Positions 8,793 to 19,041 of a stretch of DNA of 61,068 bases are shown here, piece by piece. The notes under the pieces are model-generated. The model saw nothing but the letters and a program-made list of their open reading frames with translations. It was not told the DNA's origin and made no database searches. The translations under genes and the position numbers were made by a program. Each line of letters opens with the position of its first letter. Positions within the stretch are counted from its first letter, which is position 1. This DNA is from Crocinitomicaceae bacterium (lineage in GTDB: Bacteria > Bacteroidota > Bacteroidia > Flavobacteriales_D > Crocinitomicaceae): assembly GCA_029252405.1 (NCBI GenBank), contig JAQXBM010000088.1, positions 1-61,068 on the forward strand, in the 5' to 3' direction.

Positions 8793-9949
8793 AGTCCCCG
8801 TTGAAATCAGCATTTAGCGGTTGGAAAATTGCTCTGGCAATTGGAATTGGCTTGTTGATTTCTGGTTGGATGTTATATCGAGCAGTTTCTCAAGTAAATT
8901 TTGTCGAAGTTGAAGAAGGTCAAGGAACACATGTCTGGATAGACGCAAACGAAAACTCTGAGGTAGACATCCATGATGAAGCCGATTTCAACGTCTCTCC
9001 GAATGGAAACTACGCTCAACAAACTGTTTCTGATGCATTGAGTCAGATTGAATTTACCAACTCAACATGGTGGTGGCTCGTTGGGGCATTGCTGTTTATG
9101 GTCGGGCGCGATTTCTTTTACATGCTTCGCATTCGCCTATTGACTAAAAACAAACTCACTTGGAAAGCAACGTTTTACGTCATCATGATTTGGGAATTTG
9201 CTTCTGCACTATCTCCTGGAGTAGTTGGTGGAGCTGCTGTCGCAATGTTTATTCTGAATAGAGAAACGATTCCATTCGGAAAAGCCACGGCGATTGTCAT
9301 CATTACCGCATTTATGGACAACCTGTTCTACGTTTTGATGATTCCTTTTGTGTTTTTGTTCATTCATCACAATGAACTATTCCCTGCTGATGGATCTGAA
9401 GCACTCGTTTGGTGGTTTTGGGGTGGATATGCGGTCATTTTAACCGTAACGCTTCTTCTTTATCTGACTATTTTCTGGTATCCAAAACTCGCCACACGTT
9501 TCCTATTGTTCATTTTCAGACTTCCTTTTTTGAAGCGTTGGAGTTTCATCGCGAAGGAATGGGGAAAGGATATCGAGTTGGCGTCCGAAGAATTCAAAGA
9601 AGAGAAGCGATCGCATTGGATCAAGATCTTCCTTACCACTTTCGGGAGCTGGATTTCTCGTTACTTAGTGATCAATGCCATTTTGAATGCGTTCCTTGAT
9701 CTTGGGTTTATTGAAAACATTAGAATTCTTGGCAAACAATTCGTTCTGTGGTTGTTTATGCTCGTGAGCCCAACTCCTGGTGGAAGCGGTGTCGCAGAGT
9801 ACGCTTTCGGTGAATTGTTGGGGGATTTTGGTGCAACGGCTATCCTACTGGCAGGAATGGCTATCCTTTGGAGATTGATCTCGTACTTCCCTTACTTGTT
9901 CGTCGGAGCTATTGTTTTGCCTGCTTGGATTCGTAGAACAAGGAGATAA
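8789..9949 (+). CDS. LPG-synthase-type (YbhN/UPF0104) integral membrane protein
   Basis: The 386-residue protein starts with a transmembrane helix (13-33), then a polar loop exposed to the periplasm (40-90), then about seven more helices. The family signature is visible: a GRDFFYMLRIRLL segment near 106-118, PGVVGGAAVAMFIL near 147-160, and the SPTPGGSGVAEYAFG loop near 328-342. This is the transmembrane module of lysylphosphatidylglycerol synthases (Pfam LPG_synthase_TM), here without the soluble aminoacyl-transferase domain. Stand-alone members probably move or modify lipids, but the substrate is unknown. The ATG overlaps the upstream stop by four bases. Confidence 0.85.
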   Translation: MKSPLKSAFSGWKIALAIGIGLLISGWMLYRAVSQVNFVEVEEGQGTHVWIDANENSEVDIHDEADFNVSPNGNYAQQTVSDALSQIEFTNSTWWWLVGALLFMVGRDFFYMLRIRLLTKNKLTWKATFYVIMIWEFASALSPGVVGGAAVAMFILNRETIPFGKATAIVIITAFMDNLFYVLMIPFVFLFIHHNELFPADGSEALVWWFWGGYAVILTVTLLLYLTIFWYPKLATRFLLFIFRLPFLKRWSFIAKEWGKDIELASEEFKEEKRSHWIKIFLTTFGSWISRYLVINAILNAFLDLGFIENIRILGKQFVLWLFMLVSPTPGGSGVAEYAFGELLGDFGATAILLAGMAILWRLISYFPYLFVGAIVLPAWIRRTRR

Positions 9950-10046
9950 GTGAATTTCCATTTCGGCCTTGCCAATGTTAAAATGGGTATAAATACCCTC
10001 TATTTTCTAACTATATCTCATTAGTTTTACATAAAATTCACACATT

Positions 10047-11813
10047 ATGAAAACAAATCCACGTAAATGGGGTCTAGGTTCCCTTAAAACCTTAACGATT
10101 ATAGCGATGATGGTGGCTACATCAAGCGCTTTCTCCCAATGTCCTACTACTATTACTGTCGATGACACTTCAACGTGTTTCGGAGATACATTAGGGGCGC
10201 TTTCTATTGTTCCTGTTTCTGCAGGTCCACCTATCATGATTACGGAAGCAGACCGAAACAGTCCTGACTTGATCGAAATTCAAAATGTTACGGGCGCAGC
10301 TTTCGACGTAACTGGTTACTATGTAGCATGCAGCGATAATTACACAGACATCAATGTTGCAAATTCATTGACCTGGCAACTGACTGGAGTTCAACCATCT
10401 GGATGGATTGACTATAGAATTGACAATACAGGAACCAATTATTGGGGAAACAACTTATTTTTCAGTGGTAGTTCTCCTGGTTGGGTAGCAATCTGTGATG
10501 CTTCTCACAACGTTGTAGACATCTTCTTCTGGGAATGGACAGCTGCGGACATTGCAACTTTTGCTCCTGTAGTTGCAGGAAATACTTTGGTTCTTGACCC
10601 TACTCAATGGACTGGAGATGGTTTAACAGGTGGGTGCTCAACGGGTTCAATGTCGCGTTCTACAAACGTAGAAAATAACGACGCGTCTGATTGGACATGT
10701 GGTTCTGGAGCTACAGCTGGAATTTCAAACATTACAATTACACCTGTTACTGGTGACCCTATTACCTCTGTTTTATGGAGCACAACTGAAACGAGCATGT
10801 CAATCACAGGACTTACTGCTGGGACTTACAGTATTGTAGTTAACTACCAGAGCGGATGTGTTGGAACTGATAGCGTTACGCTTGTGGCTCCTGCTCAATT
10901 AACGGGAACTCCAACAACTACGGACATTTTATGTTTTGGTGATGCTAATGGAACAGCTTCTGTTGTTGCATCAGGAGGAACTGGAACTATCGCAGTAGAT
11001 TGGGGAGCAAATAACCCAATGATGCTTGGACAAGGTTACTCTGCTTACACAATGACAGATAGCCTTGGGTGTTCTGAAATGGATAGTGTTTTAATTAACG
11101 AGCCTACTGCTGTTGACGTTAGTTTGACAGGGTTAGATGTTTCTTGTTTTGGTGACTCTACTGGAGGTTCTGCGGATGCTGTAGTTACTGGAGGAACTCC
11201 TGGATACACATACGCATGGTCTAACGGAGATTCTACAAGTGCCGTTTCTGGTTTATCAATTGGTTGGTATAGCGTAACTATCGCAGATTCAAATGGATGT
11301 TCAGTTCAAGACTCTGTTGAGATTATGGAACCAACAGCGTTGACGATAAGCGGAACAACTACTGATGAAATTTCTGGTACTGATGGTGCTATCGATTTAA
11401 CTGTTGGTGGTGGAACGCCTCCTTATACTTATGCTTGGACAAATGGAGCTCCTGCAATTGAAGACCCAACAGGTTTAGCTGGAGGATCATATGACGTTAC
11501 AGTAACAGATGCTAATGGATGTACCATTACTGATACGTATGTAGTAAATTCTCAAGTTGGAATTGACGAGCTGGATGCACTACAATTCAATGTAACGCCA
11601 AACCCAAATAACGGTGATTTCAAATTAGCAATTGATCCGAGTGTTGGGTCTGCGAATGTTGAAATTTTGAATAGCCTTGGTCAAATTATTTATACTGATG
11701 AAGTCAACACTTCTGAGAAAAACATCTCTCTTGAATCAGTTAGAGTAGGAGTATACTTCGTTCGTGTCTTTAACTCAACATCGAGTAAAGTAATGCGTAT
11801 CGTGATTAAATAA
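10047..11813 (+). CDS. T9SS cargo with lamin-tail and SprB-type repeats
   Basis: This 588-residue secreted protein has an N-terminal signal (hydrophobic 15-30, cleavage after AFS). A lamin-tail-like domain follows (about 63-215; motif LIEIQNVTGAAFDVTGYYV). Then come at least three SprB-type repeats between about 275 and 500, each with the pattern CFGD-G-A-V-GG-PYTYAWS-G. The C-terminal 75 residues are a type-A T9SS sorting domain (TPNPNNGDF ... GVYFVRV). SprB repeats occur in gliding adhesins and other long surface proteins, so surface adhesion is the best inference. It has its own terminator and is probably transcribed alone. Confidence 0.87.
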   Translation: MKTNPRKWGLGSLKTLTIIAMMVATSSAFSQCPTTITVDDTSTCFGDTLGALSIVPVSAGPPIMITEADRNSPDLIEIQNVTGAAFDVTGYYVACSDNYTDINVANSLTWQLTGVQPSGWIDYRIDNTGTNYWGNNLFFSGSSPGWVAICDASHNVVDIFFWEWTAADIATFAPVVAGNTLVLDPTQWTGDGLTGGCSTGSMSRSTNVENNDASDWTCGSGATAGISNITITPVTGDPITSVLWSTTETSMSITGLTAGTYSIVVNYQSGCVGTDSVTLVAPAQLTGTPTTTDILCFGDANGTASVVASGGTGTIAVDWGANNPMMLGQGYSAYTMTDSLGCSEMDSVLINEPTAVDVSLTGLDVSCFGDSTGGSADAVVTGGTPGYTYAWSNGDSTSAVSGLSIGWYSVTIADSNGCSVQDSVEIMEPTALTISGTTTDEISGTDGAIDLTVGGGTPPYTYAWTNGAPAIEDPTGLAGGSYDVTVTDANGCTITDTYVVNSQVGIDELDALQFNVTPNPNNGDFKLAIDPSVGSANVEILNSLGQIIYTDEVNTSEKNISLESVRVGVYFVRVFNSTSSKVMRIVIK

Positions 11814-11831
11814 CTTCAGATTAACTTTTTG

Positions 11832-11869
11832 AAAGAGGCCTGGTTCAATTGGATCAGGTCTTTTTTTTA
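11832..11869 (+). terminator. Intrinsic terminator after the SprB-repeat gene
   Basis: The hairpin pairs AGGCCTGGT with ATCAGGTCT (two wobbles), flanked by an A-rich 5' side and an eight-T run at 11861-11868. Confidence 0.8.
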
Positions 11870-11947
11870 GTTTTGGGTTGTCAGATAAATGGAGGTTATT
11901 TCTGTCGGAAGATCGGAAGCGAAGTGTTTAGGAAAATCAAAAAATCG

Positions 11948-12661
11948 TTATTCAGCTTTAAATTCCGAAAACGGATCAAACTGATGCATCGTGTTGATTT
12001 CACGAACGGTTCCTTCCTCTACTCTGAGAATTCTACCTGGGAATTTTTCAACCATAGACATGTCATGCGTAGCCATTAAAACGGTTGCCCCTTCTTCTTT
12101 TGCTACAGCTATTAACAGTTCCATTACTTCACCTGAAGTTTCAGGGTCGAGGTTTCCTGTTGGCTCATCTGCAAGAATGAGTTTTGGTTTATTGATCAAA
12201 GCTCTAGCTATTGAAACACGTTGTTGTTCTCCTCCTGAAAGCGCAAATGGCATTGAGCCACCCTTTCCTTTAAGCCCAACCATGGCGAGCACTTCTTCGG
12301 CACGAGCATTCATGAGTTTTTTATCTTTCCACCCTGAGGCACCCATCACGAAGAGTAAGTTTTTAAGAACTGTACGATCGGTGAGCAATTGAAAATCTTG
12401 AAAGACAATTCCCAAGCTTCTTCGTAATTCCGGAATTTGTTTTCGCTTTAAAGTAACGAGATCAAATCCAGCAACAGAGCCAGTTCCTTCATCCAAACCC
12501 AACTCGCCATAAAGCGTTTTGAGCAGACTACTTTTTCCGCTTCCTGTTTTACCAATTAGGTAGACAAATTCATCATCACGAATCTCAACATTCACGTCTT
12601 GCAGAACAGCTATTCCCTTCTGTAAAATCTTCCCTTCGCGTATTTCGATTATATTGCCCAT
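11948..12661 (-). CDS. ftsE: Cell-division ABC ATPase FtsE
   Basis: I chose ATG 12661 (237 residues); the longer frame adds nine unrelated residues. Walker A is GKTGSGKSS (37-45), the signature LSGGEQQR (141-148), Walker B LILADEP (161-167) and the H-loop ATHD is near 203. The Q-loop stretch VFQDFQLLTDRTV and the length match FtsE rather than LolD. FtsE with its membrane partner FtsX links ATP hydrolysis to activation of peptidoglycan hydrolases at the division site. No ftsX lies nearby. The gene is divergent from the large TPR gene at 12812, with 150 bases between the starts. Confidence 0.88.
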   Translation of the reverse strand: MGNIIEIREGKILQKGIAVLQDVNVEIRDDEFVYLIGKTGSGKSSLLKTLYGELGLDEGTGSVAGFDLVTLKRKQIPELRRSLGIVFQDFQLLTDRTVLKNLLFVMGASGWKDKKLMNARAEEVLAMVGLKGKGGSMPFALSGGEQQRVSIARALINKPKLILADEPTGNLDPETSGEVMELLIAVAKEEGATVLMATHDMSMVEKFPGRILRVEEGTVREINTMHQFDPFSEFKAE

Positions 12662-12811
12662 AGTTGCTTGTCTTGTAAAGGTGAACAATTCCTTGGCATC
12701 ATTTGTGGTTTAATCTGAAATAATCTTAACAGATTCGCGTTTAAAACTTTAGTATCGCTCGGCTCTTTCCCCAAATAAGAGGTCTAATTTTATATTATTA
12801 AATGCAGCACT

Positions 12812-15800
12812 ATGAGTAGATACATTCTTTTCATCGTTTTAGCTCTGAGTACCACGGTATATGGGCAAACTTCGGAAAAATACAACAGTGATTACGCTGA
12901 TTTTTACCGTGGCGAAGAATTGTTTCAGAAGGAACAATATGGAGCTGCGCGCAAAACTTTTCGCACTTTTCTGGACAATTTAGACAAGAAAAACGACCCT
13001 TTTTACGTCGAAGCATCTTATTATGAGGCAATTTCTGCACTGGAATTGTACAACAACGATGCAATCACTTTGCTCGAAGCGTTCAACAAAAACTATCCTG
13101 AAAGCATTTACAAAATGGACATCTACTTCCGTCTTGGGAAGTTTCATTTCTACAAAAAGAAATATGAAGATGCCATTACTTGGTTCAACAAGTTAAGTGC
13201 TAGCGATATCGAAGAAGAAGATGTCGAAGAGTTCTATTTCAAATTGGGATACTCATACTTCAAGGAAGAACAGTTGGACAACGCTCGTGATGCTTTTTAC
13301 GAGGCGAAAGATGGAACAACGCAGTACGCGAAACCTTCATTGTACTACTATTCCCACATCGCGTATCAATACCGCCAGTATGAAACGGCGCTCGAAGGCT
13401 TCCTAAAATTGGAGGAAGATCCAAAATTCGGAAAAGTAGTCGTGTACTACATCGCTCAGATTTACTACCTCGAAGGTCAGTACGAGAAGGTGACAGAATA
13501 CGCTTCTCGATTGTCAAACAACAACAACGTTGTCAACGAGCAAGATTTGAATCACTTAATTGGTGATGCATACTACAGAATTGGCGAGTACAGCAAAGCC
13601 GTTCCTTACTTGGAAGATTACAATCGAACAGCACAAACAACGCGCGACGAAGATTATACCTTGGGTTACGCATATTACAAAAGCGGTAGATGTGAGAAAT
13701 CGATCCGTTTGTTTGATCGCGTAACGAAAGTTCCAGATTCACTCGGTCAAGTTGCTTTCTATCACATTGCCGAGTGTATGTTGAAGGCCGATGAAAAAGA
13801 ATCAGCGCGATCTGCATTTATGAAGGCAGCGTTCATTGATGAAAACGAAGTTATTCAGGAAGATGCCTTGTTCAACTACGCGATTTTATCGTATCAATTG
13901 GACATCAACCCATACGGTGAAGCCGTGGAAGCCTTTGAAATGTATTTGAATAAATACCCGAACTCTGATCGACGTGATGATGTTTACCAATATTTGGTGA
14001 ATGTGTACACAAGCACGAACAACTACGAGAAGGCACTCATCTCACTTGATAAGATTCCTAACAAAGATGTGAAGCTGAAAATGGCGTATCAATTGGTTGC
14101 ATTCAATCAAGGGGTCGATCGTTATCAGAAAAACAACTACAACGGAGCCATTCAATCGTTTGGTTTGGTGAAGCGCTATCCTGTGGATACACAAATCTCT
14201 GGAAAAGCCGCTTATTGGACAGCTGATTCGAAGTACCGAATGAGTAAGTACGATGAAGCCATTCAAGGTTACAGAGCATTCATTGCGATGCCAGCAACGA
14301 TGTCACCAAGACTCAAGCAAGAAGCTGAATACAATATCGGTTACTGCTACGTGAAGAAGTCTGAAAAAAAGGCTGACAACGATCAAGACAGCCGAGTAGA
14401 GGCGACCAAAGCAATTGAGTCCTTCAGAAGTTACTTGCAATCAAATCCTCCGAATGATCAGAAGAAGTCGGATGCGTACATGCGTATTGCAGATGCTAAC
14501 TACATCATGAAAAAGAACGAGGACGCCGCCAAAAATTACAAGGAGGTCATCAACTTGAAAGCAGGTTACGAAGATCAAGCTTTGTATTTCCTCTCGAGAA
14601 CGTACCTTTTCATGGGGAGACGAAATGATCAAATTTCAAAGCTTCAAGAACTCATCAAGAACTACAAGCAGTCGGACTATACCTTGCGTGCAATTTTTGA
14701 TCTCGCAGAAAGCTATAAATCGGATAACCGTTTCGATAAATCGAAAGAATACTATGAGAAAATCGTAAACGAATACCCGTCATCTAATTTGGTATTAGAC
14801 GCGAAAATCAACATTGCAGATATCGATGCCAAGCAAGGAAATTACGCCAAGTCTGAGCAGGAGTATAAAGCTGTAATGACACAATACGGAAGCAATCAAA
14901 AAGTGTGTGTCCGTGTTGCTGAAGGTTTGAAAGAGTTATACTTGTTGATGAACGAGCCAGAACGAATTGAAACGCTCGCTCAGACATACCCTTGTTTCAA
15001 ACTTGATCCAAGTGAGCAGGAGAACTTATACTACATTCCAGCAATGCAGGCGTACTCTGATAGCACGGTTTCAGAAAACCAACGTTACACGAACTCAATT
15101 CCAAAGTTTGAAAAATACCTTTCGAAATTCCCGAATGGTAGATATGTGAACGAAGTGAAAAACTACTTGGCACAAAGTCATTACAACTTGGATAATGTAG
15201 ATGTAGCGATTCCAATATTCAGAGAAACACTGGAAGATCCAGACAATCAGTTCACGGAAAACGCAGCGATTCTCGTTTCGAAGTACTTGTTCAACAATGG
15301 GAATTACGCTGATGCTATTCCATACTACGACCGTGTGGAAACAGTTACCTCAAGTCCTGAAATAAAATACAACGCTCGTGTTGGATTGATGCGAAGCTAC
15401 TTCCTCACAGAGAAGTGGGCAGATGCCAGTCAATATGCAGACAAGGTACTAGCGAGTTCTTCAGTCAGTCAACAGATCAAAGTTGAAGCGTACTACTCGA
15501 AAGGGATGTCGAACTATCACTTGAACAGAGTCAATGATGCGAAACCTGCCTTGGAGTGGATTATTCAAAACACTTCAACGGAGCGTGCATCACAGGCTCG
15601 CCACTCACTGGCAGAATTGTACTTTAAAAAAGGAGATTATGCTGAAGCGGATGCTGAGGTAACGAAACTCTTGAAAATGAAACCTGCTTTCAATTTCTGG
15701 ATTGCCAAATCATTGATTCTTCGAACACGGGTGTACATGGCACAAGACAAACTCTTCGATGCCGAGCAAACATTGAAATCCGTCATTGATCATTACACCA

Positions 15801-15925
15801 TTCAAGACGATGGCGTGCTCGACGAAGCAAATTTACTATGGGACGAATTGATGCAGTTGAAAAATCAACCTAAAAACATCAACCCAGGGACAAACCCAAT
15901 CATTGATATTAACGACGGACAATAA
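12812..15925 (+). CDS. Giant periplasmic TPR-repeat protein
   Basis: The product has 1037 residues with a Sec signal peptide (cleavage after VYG, residue 18). Almost the whole chain is helical repeats of the TPR type (A--LY-G--Y---+Y--AI--Y), at roughly 30 to 1000; the repeated YPSS/YPNS turns and YYEKIV helices are typical of the TolA-binding-like (YbgF/CpoB) and outer-membrane assembly TPR classes. It ends in a short low-complexity tail (Pro, Asn, Asp). It probably acts as a periplasmic scaffold. The barrel gene follows after eight bases, so the two products very likely work together at the outer membrane. Confidence 0.87.
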   Translation: MSRYILFIVLALSTTVYGQTSEKYNSDYADFYRGEELFQKEQYGAARKTFRTFLDNLDKKNDPFYVEASYYEAISALELYNNDAITLLEAFNKNYPESIYKMDIYFRLGKFHFYKKKYEDAITWFNKLSASDIEEEDVEEFYFKLGYSYFKEEQLDNARDAFYEAKDGTTQYAKPSLYYYSHIAYQYRQYETALEGFLKLEEDPKFGKVVVYYIAQIYYLEGQYEKVTEYASRLSNNNNVVNEQDLNHLIGDAYYRIGEYSKAVPYLEDYNRTAQTTRDEDYTLGYAYYKSGRCEKSIRLFDRVTKVPDSLGQVAFYHIAECMLKADEKESARSAFMKAAFIDENEVIQEDALFNYAILSYQLDINPYGEAVEAFEMYLNKYPNSDRRDDVYQYLVNVYTSTNNYEKALISLDKIPNKDVKLKMAYQLVAFNQGVDRYQKNNYNGAIQSFGLVKRYPVDTQISGKAAYWTADSKYRMSKYDEAIQGYRAFIAMPATMSPRLKQEAEYNIGYCYVKKSEKKADNDQDSRVEATKAIESFRSYLQSNPPNDQKKSDAYMRIADANYIMKKNEDAAKNYKEVINLKAGYEDQALYFLSRTYLFMGRRNDQISKLQELIKNYKQSDYTLRAIFDLAESYKSDNRFDKSKEYYEKIVNEYPSSNLVLDAKINIADIDAKQGNYAKSEQEYKAVMTQYGSNQKVCVRVAEGLKELYLLMNEPERIETLAQTYPCFKLDPSEQENLYYIPAMQAYSDSTVSENQRYTNSIPKFEKYLSKFPNGRYVNEVKNYLAQSHYNLDNVDVAIPIFRETLEDPDNQFTENAAILVSKYLFNNGNYADAIPYYDRVETVTSSPEIKYNARVGLMRSYFLTEKWADASQYADKVLASSSVSQQIKVEAYYSKGMSNYHLNRVNDAKPALEWIIQNTSTERASQARHSLAELYFKKGDYAEADAEVTKLLKMKPAFNFWIAKSLILRTRVYMAQDKLFDAEQTLKSVIDHYTIQDDGVLDEANLLWDELMQLKNQPKNINPGTNPIIDINDGQ

Positions 15926-15933
15926 GAACGACC

Positions 15934-17664
15934 ATGAAACAGTTAGCACTTACATTCTTAGCAATCTTGGCCGTTATGACTTCTTCGGTACAAGCACAAA
16001 ACGAACACACAATTGAAGGTTACGCATCGCGAAAAATCGATCCCGCATATAGAATTGCGCCGAGCCCTCAAATTATTGACACGACAATTCCAATGGCTGT
16101 GGTGAAATACCCTCTCTTGCCTTTGAAGTTTCAAACAGACGCAGAAGTGAATCAAATTAGTCCGGTTTCCATCCGAACAATTGATAAACTGAAGGAATTG
16201 TACAACACATATGTGAAACTTGGTGTTGGAACCGACTTCGCAACGGGCGGAATCATGCCTTTGGGAGAAATCTACTTTGATGCGACACGATCGCGCAAGT
16301 TCTTGTACGGAGCGCATGTGAAACACCTAAGCAATTGGGGAGACTTCCAAGGATTGCAAAATTCAACTTTTGATCGCACCAAGGTAAATCTCTACGGTGG
16401 AATCAACGAAAGACGCTATACGTTGAGAAGTAATATTCACTACAACAATCAAGGTTTACATTACTACGGACTTTCCGATACGATTGCCATTGCTGGTGAC
16501 AGTTTGAACCAACGTTTCCACGACACAGGCTTCGATTTCTCATACGCTTCTCACAAAAAAGACAGCGCGACCTTGAATTTCGGTGTTGGAATCATGTACA
16601 ACAATTTCCAAGGGAAGAAGCCACCAAGAGAAGACTTCTCAGATTGGAGAGCTCGCGAAAACGCCTTTGATTTCAATTCCAATGCATGGTATAAACTAGG
16701 ACGTGAAATCTATGCACTAGACTTCAATGTTCGTTGGAACGGATACAAATATGGCGTCCTCGACACTTCGTATGCTAACTTGCTGGATACAGGGTTTGTT
16801 CAAAAGAACACGATCGTTAATTTGAAACCAACCATCACGACGCAGTTCATGGATGATCGTTTCAGAGCAGTCGTTGGATTGGATCTCGTATTTGACGCTC
16901 GAGAAAAAACGCGCGCTCACATCTATCCAGTTTTAGAAGCAAAATACAGCATTTTCAATGACTTATTTATTCCTTACGTTGGACTTCGTGGAGGATTAAC
17001 GCAGACAACGTTTAAATCTTTGGCAGGAGAAAATGAATTCATCCGCTCAAACGTCGAATTGCGAAATGAGCACAAAGCCATTGATTTCTACGGAGGAATT
17101 AAAGGAACCTTGAGCAAACGAATGAGCTTCAATGTTGGGGCAAGCTTCGCGAATGTGAAAGATATTGCGATGTTCACAACTGATACTTTGTTCTCGCTTG
17201 GAAACAAATTCGGAGTGATTTACGATACGGCAAACGTTGCAACTATTGAAGGAAGTCTTTCTTACCAATTGAAGGAGAAAATCAAAGCGGACGCGATTGT
17301 ACGCTATACTTCGTATAATTTGGTGAATAACAGCTATGCGTGGAACCGACCGAATTTGGAAGTGATCTTGCGCGGAACGTACAATTTGTTTGATAAATTC
17401 ATCTTCAATTTGGATTTGAACTTGGAGCAAGGACGACGCGCGTTGGTGTATGGACCAGGAGATGGAATTACGCAGGAAAACGGTCAATACATTCAACAAT
17501 TAGGCTTCTTGGCTGATGCGAACGTAGGCGTTGAATACAGATACAATCCGCGTATTTCAGCATTCATTCAGGCAAACAACGTCGCTTCACAGCGCTACAA
17601 CCGTTGGTTTGATTACCCAGTGCAAAGTTTCCAAGTATTGGGAGGTGTGACGTTTAGATTGTAA
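15934..17664 (+). CDS. Outer-membrane beta-barrel protein (receptor-like, no plug)
   Basis: This 576-residue protein has a signal peptide (cleavage after VQA, residue 21), a short extended N-terminal region (25-80), then alternating amphipathic strands to a C-terminal aromatic/leucine end (GGVTFRL) typical of barrels inserted by the BAM complex. Strand pairs such as FYGGIKGTLSKRMSFNVGASF and NLEVILRGTYNLFDKFIFNLDL resemble the barrel half of TonB-dependent receptors. No TonB box or plug domain is visible, so uptake by the TonB mechanism is doubtful. It is encoded directly behind the giant TPR gene, and a complex between the two is the simplest inference. Confidence 0.8.
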   Translation: MKQLALTFLAILAVMTSSVQAQNEHTIEGYASRKIDPAYRIAPSPQIIDTTIPMAVVKYPLLPLKFQTDAEVNQISPVSIRTIDKLKELYNTYVKLGVGTDFATGGIMPLGEIYFDATRSRKFLYGAHVKHLSNWGDFQGLQNSTFDRTKVNLYGGINERRYTLRSNIHYNNQGLHYYGLSDTIAIAGDSLNQRFHDTGFDFSYASHKKDSATLNFGVGIMYNNFQGKKPPREDFSDWRARENAFDFNSNAWYKLGREIYALDFNVRWNGYKYGVLDTSYANLLDTGFVQKNTIVNLKPTITTQFMDDRFRAVVGLDLVFDAREKTRAHIYPVLEAKYSIFNDLFIPYVGLRGGLTQTTFKSLAGENEFIRSNVELRNEHKAIDFYGGIKGTLSKRMSFNVGASFANVKDIAMFTTDTLFSLGNKFGVIYDTANVATIEGSLSYQLKEKIKADAIVRYTSYNLVNNSYAWNRPNLEVILRGTYNLFDKFIFNLDLNLEQGRRALVYGPGDGITQENGQYIQQLGFLADANVGVEYRYNPRISAFIQANNVASQRYNRWFDYPVQSFQVLGGVTFRL

Positions 17665-17679
17665 AAATAAACATGTGGC

Positions 17680-18342
17680 ATGGGGATAGGCAGAAGAAAG
17701 TTCTTGAAACTAACGTCACTCGCACTTGCTGGAGCAAGCGTTTCTCCCGTATCAGCTGTCGCTACAAATGACAATTATTACATCAACAAAAGGTTAGGTG
17801 TTCTGTTTCAAAAGCCAAAAAACTGGGGCTATGTCGCCTTGGCAGATTTCGGAGAATTGAAAGACAAACAAATCATTAGTAATGTTTCAGAAGAAGATCA
17901 AGACGAGCTGTACGAACTAATGGGTGGCCCTGCGTGCATAATCACGAAGTACTATCAAGACAAACCTGAGTAAAAAGGCATCTTTTCCCCAACTATCCAA
18001 TTCTTTGTCAATCATAAGAGCGAAATGGATGATGTGGACTACAAGAATTTCGAGGATCTTATTCGGCAATCGAGAATAGGAATCTCCTATATTTTGAAAA
18101 ATTTTCAGGTTATTGAAGAAAAAGCTCCGTATGAAGTGGAGGGTTGTCAGTTCTATGAGTACTTCGCTACTTACACCTTTGAGCACGTAGAGCTATCCGA
18201 ACCAGTTGCAGTAAATTTGAACGTAGTTATAGTTGAGCACAACAATTATTTCTACTACATAAACCTTCACGACTGCCCTGCTCAAAATCAAACAGCTGTT
18301 GCAGAGTTTGACCAATTTAAGCGTTCCCTTCGAATGATTTAA
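17680..18342 (+). pseudogene. Tat-exported PsbP-like protein interrupted by an in-frame TAA
   Basis: The first 97 codons encode a twin-arginine signal (RRKFLK, residues 5-10, then a hydrophobic stretch) and a domain start with LGVLFQKPKNWGYV. A TAA at 17971-17973 stops it after DKPE. The same frame then continues without another stop for 122 codons to 18340, and the continuation (KGIFSPTIQFFV... and FDQFKRSLRMI at the end) reads as the missing second half of a Mog1/PsbP-like domain. So one 219-codon gene is split by a single nonsense codon. A base substitution, a sequencing error or readthrough are all possible; the first two are likelier. It follows the barrel gene by 15 bases. Confidence 0.7.
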
Positions 18343-18379
18343 TAACGGTCCATCCTCATATTTTGTAACTTTATCCAAC

Positions 18380-19015
18380 ATGAATTACCTCAACGCTTCC
18401 TATTTTTTTGATTTTGAAAACGATCTGGTTCAAAACCTCGTCGCCGAATTCGATAATGAGTCACTTTCTGACAAAGACAAAGCGATCGCCTTGTACACCA
18501 AAGTTCGTGATGATTGGAAATACGACCCTTACAGCATCAGTCTTTCAAAAGAAACGTATAAGGCAAGTGATATTGCCAATAAGCGAATGGGAAATTGTGT
18601 TGAGAAGTCGATTATTTTGATTGCCTGTCTTCGCGCGGTGGGAATTCCTTCCAGACTGCATTTGGGGAAAGTGAAAAACCACATTGCGGTGGAGCGATTA
18701 ACTGAAAAGTTTGGCTCAAACGAACTAACGCCGCACGGAATGGTGAACGTGTTCCTTGATAATAAATGGTTGAAGATTTCACCCGCTTTTAATGCATCAC
18801 TGTGTGAATTGTTGAATGTGCAGCCTGTTGATTTTGACGGAGAAACGGATTCCTTTTTGCAGCAATTTGATAGTAAGGGCAGCAAGTTCATGGAATATAC
18901 AGATGACTATGGTCATTTCGAAGATGTTCCTGTGGAATTTATGATTCAGAATGTGAAAGAGCATTATCCGCATATTTTCGATCGAGGTGATGGAAATACG
19001 GAGTTTAAGTTGTAG
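18380..19015 (+). CDS. Transglutaminase-like cysteine protease-fold protein
   Basis: The 211-residue protein has the transglutaminase-core pattern: Cys73 in GNCVEKS at the start of a helix, then AVGIPSRLHLG (86-96), and His119 in TPHGMVNVFLDNKW. The third catalytic position, usually Asp, appears to be Asn138 or lies elsewhere. No signal peptide or membrane helix is present, so it is cytoplasmic. Bacterial members act as peptidases or amidases on peptides or peptidoglycan fragments rather than as cross-linkers. I cannot name the substrate. It seems to be a single gene with a 37-base upstream gap. Confidence 0.82.
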   Translation: MNYLNASYFFDFENDLVQNLVAEFDNESLSDKDKAIALYTKVRDDWKYDPYSISLSKETYKASDIANKRMGNCVEKSIILIACLRAVGIPSRLHLGKVKNHIAVERLTEKFGSNELTPHGMVNVFLDNKWLKISPAFNASLCELLNVQPVDFDGETDSFLQQFDSKGSKFMEYTDDYGHFEDVPVEFMIQNVKEHYPHIFDRGDGNTEFKL

Positions 19016-19041
19016 CTATAATCAGAAATCTAACACGAACC

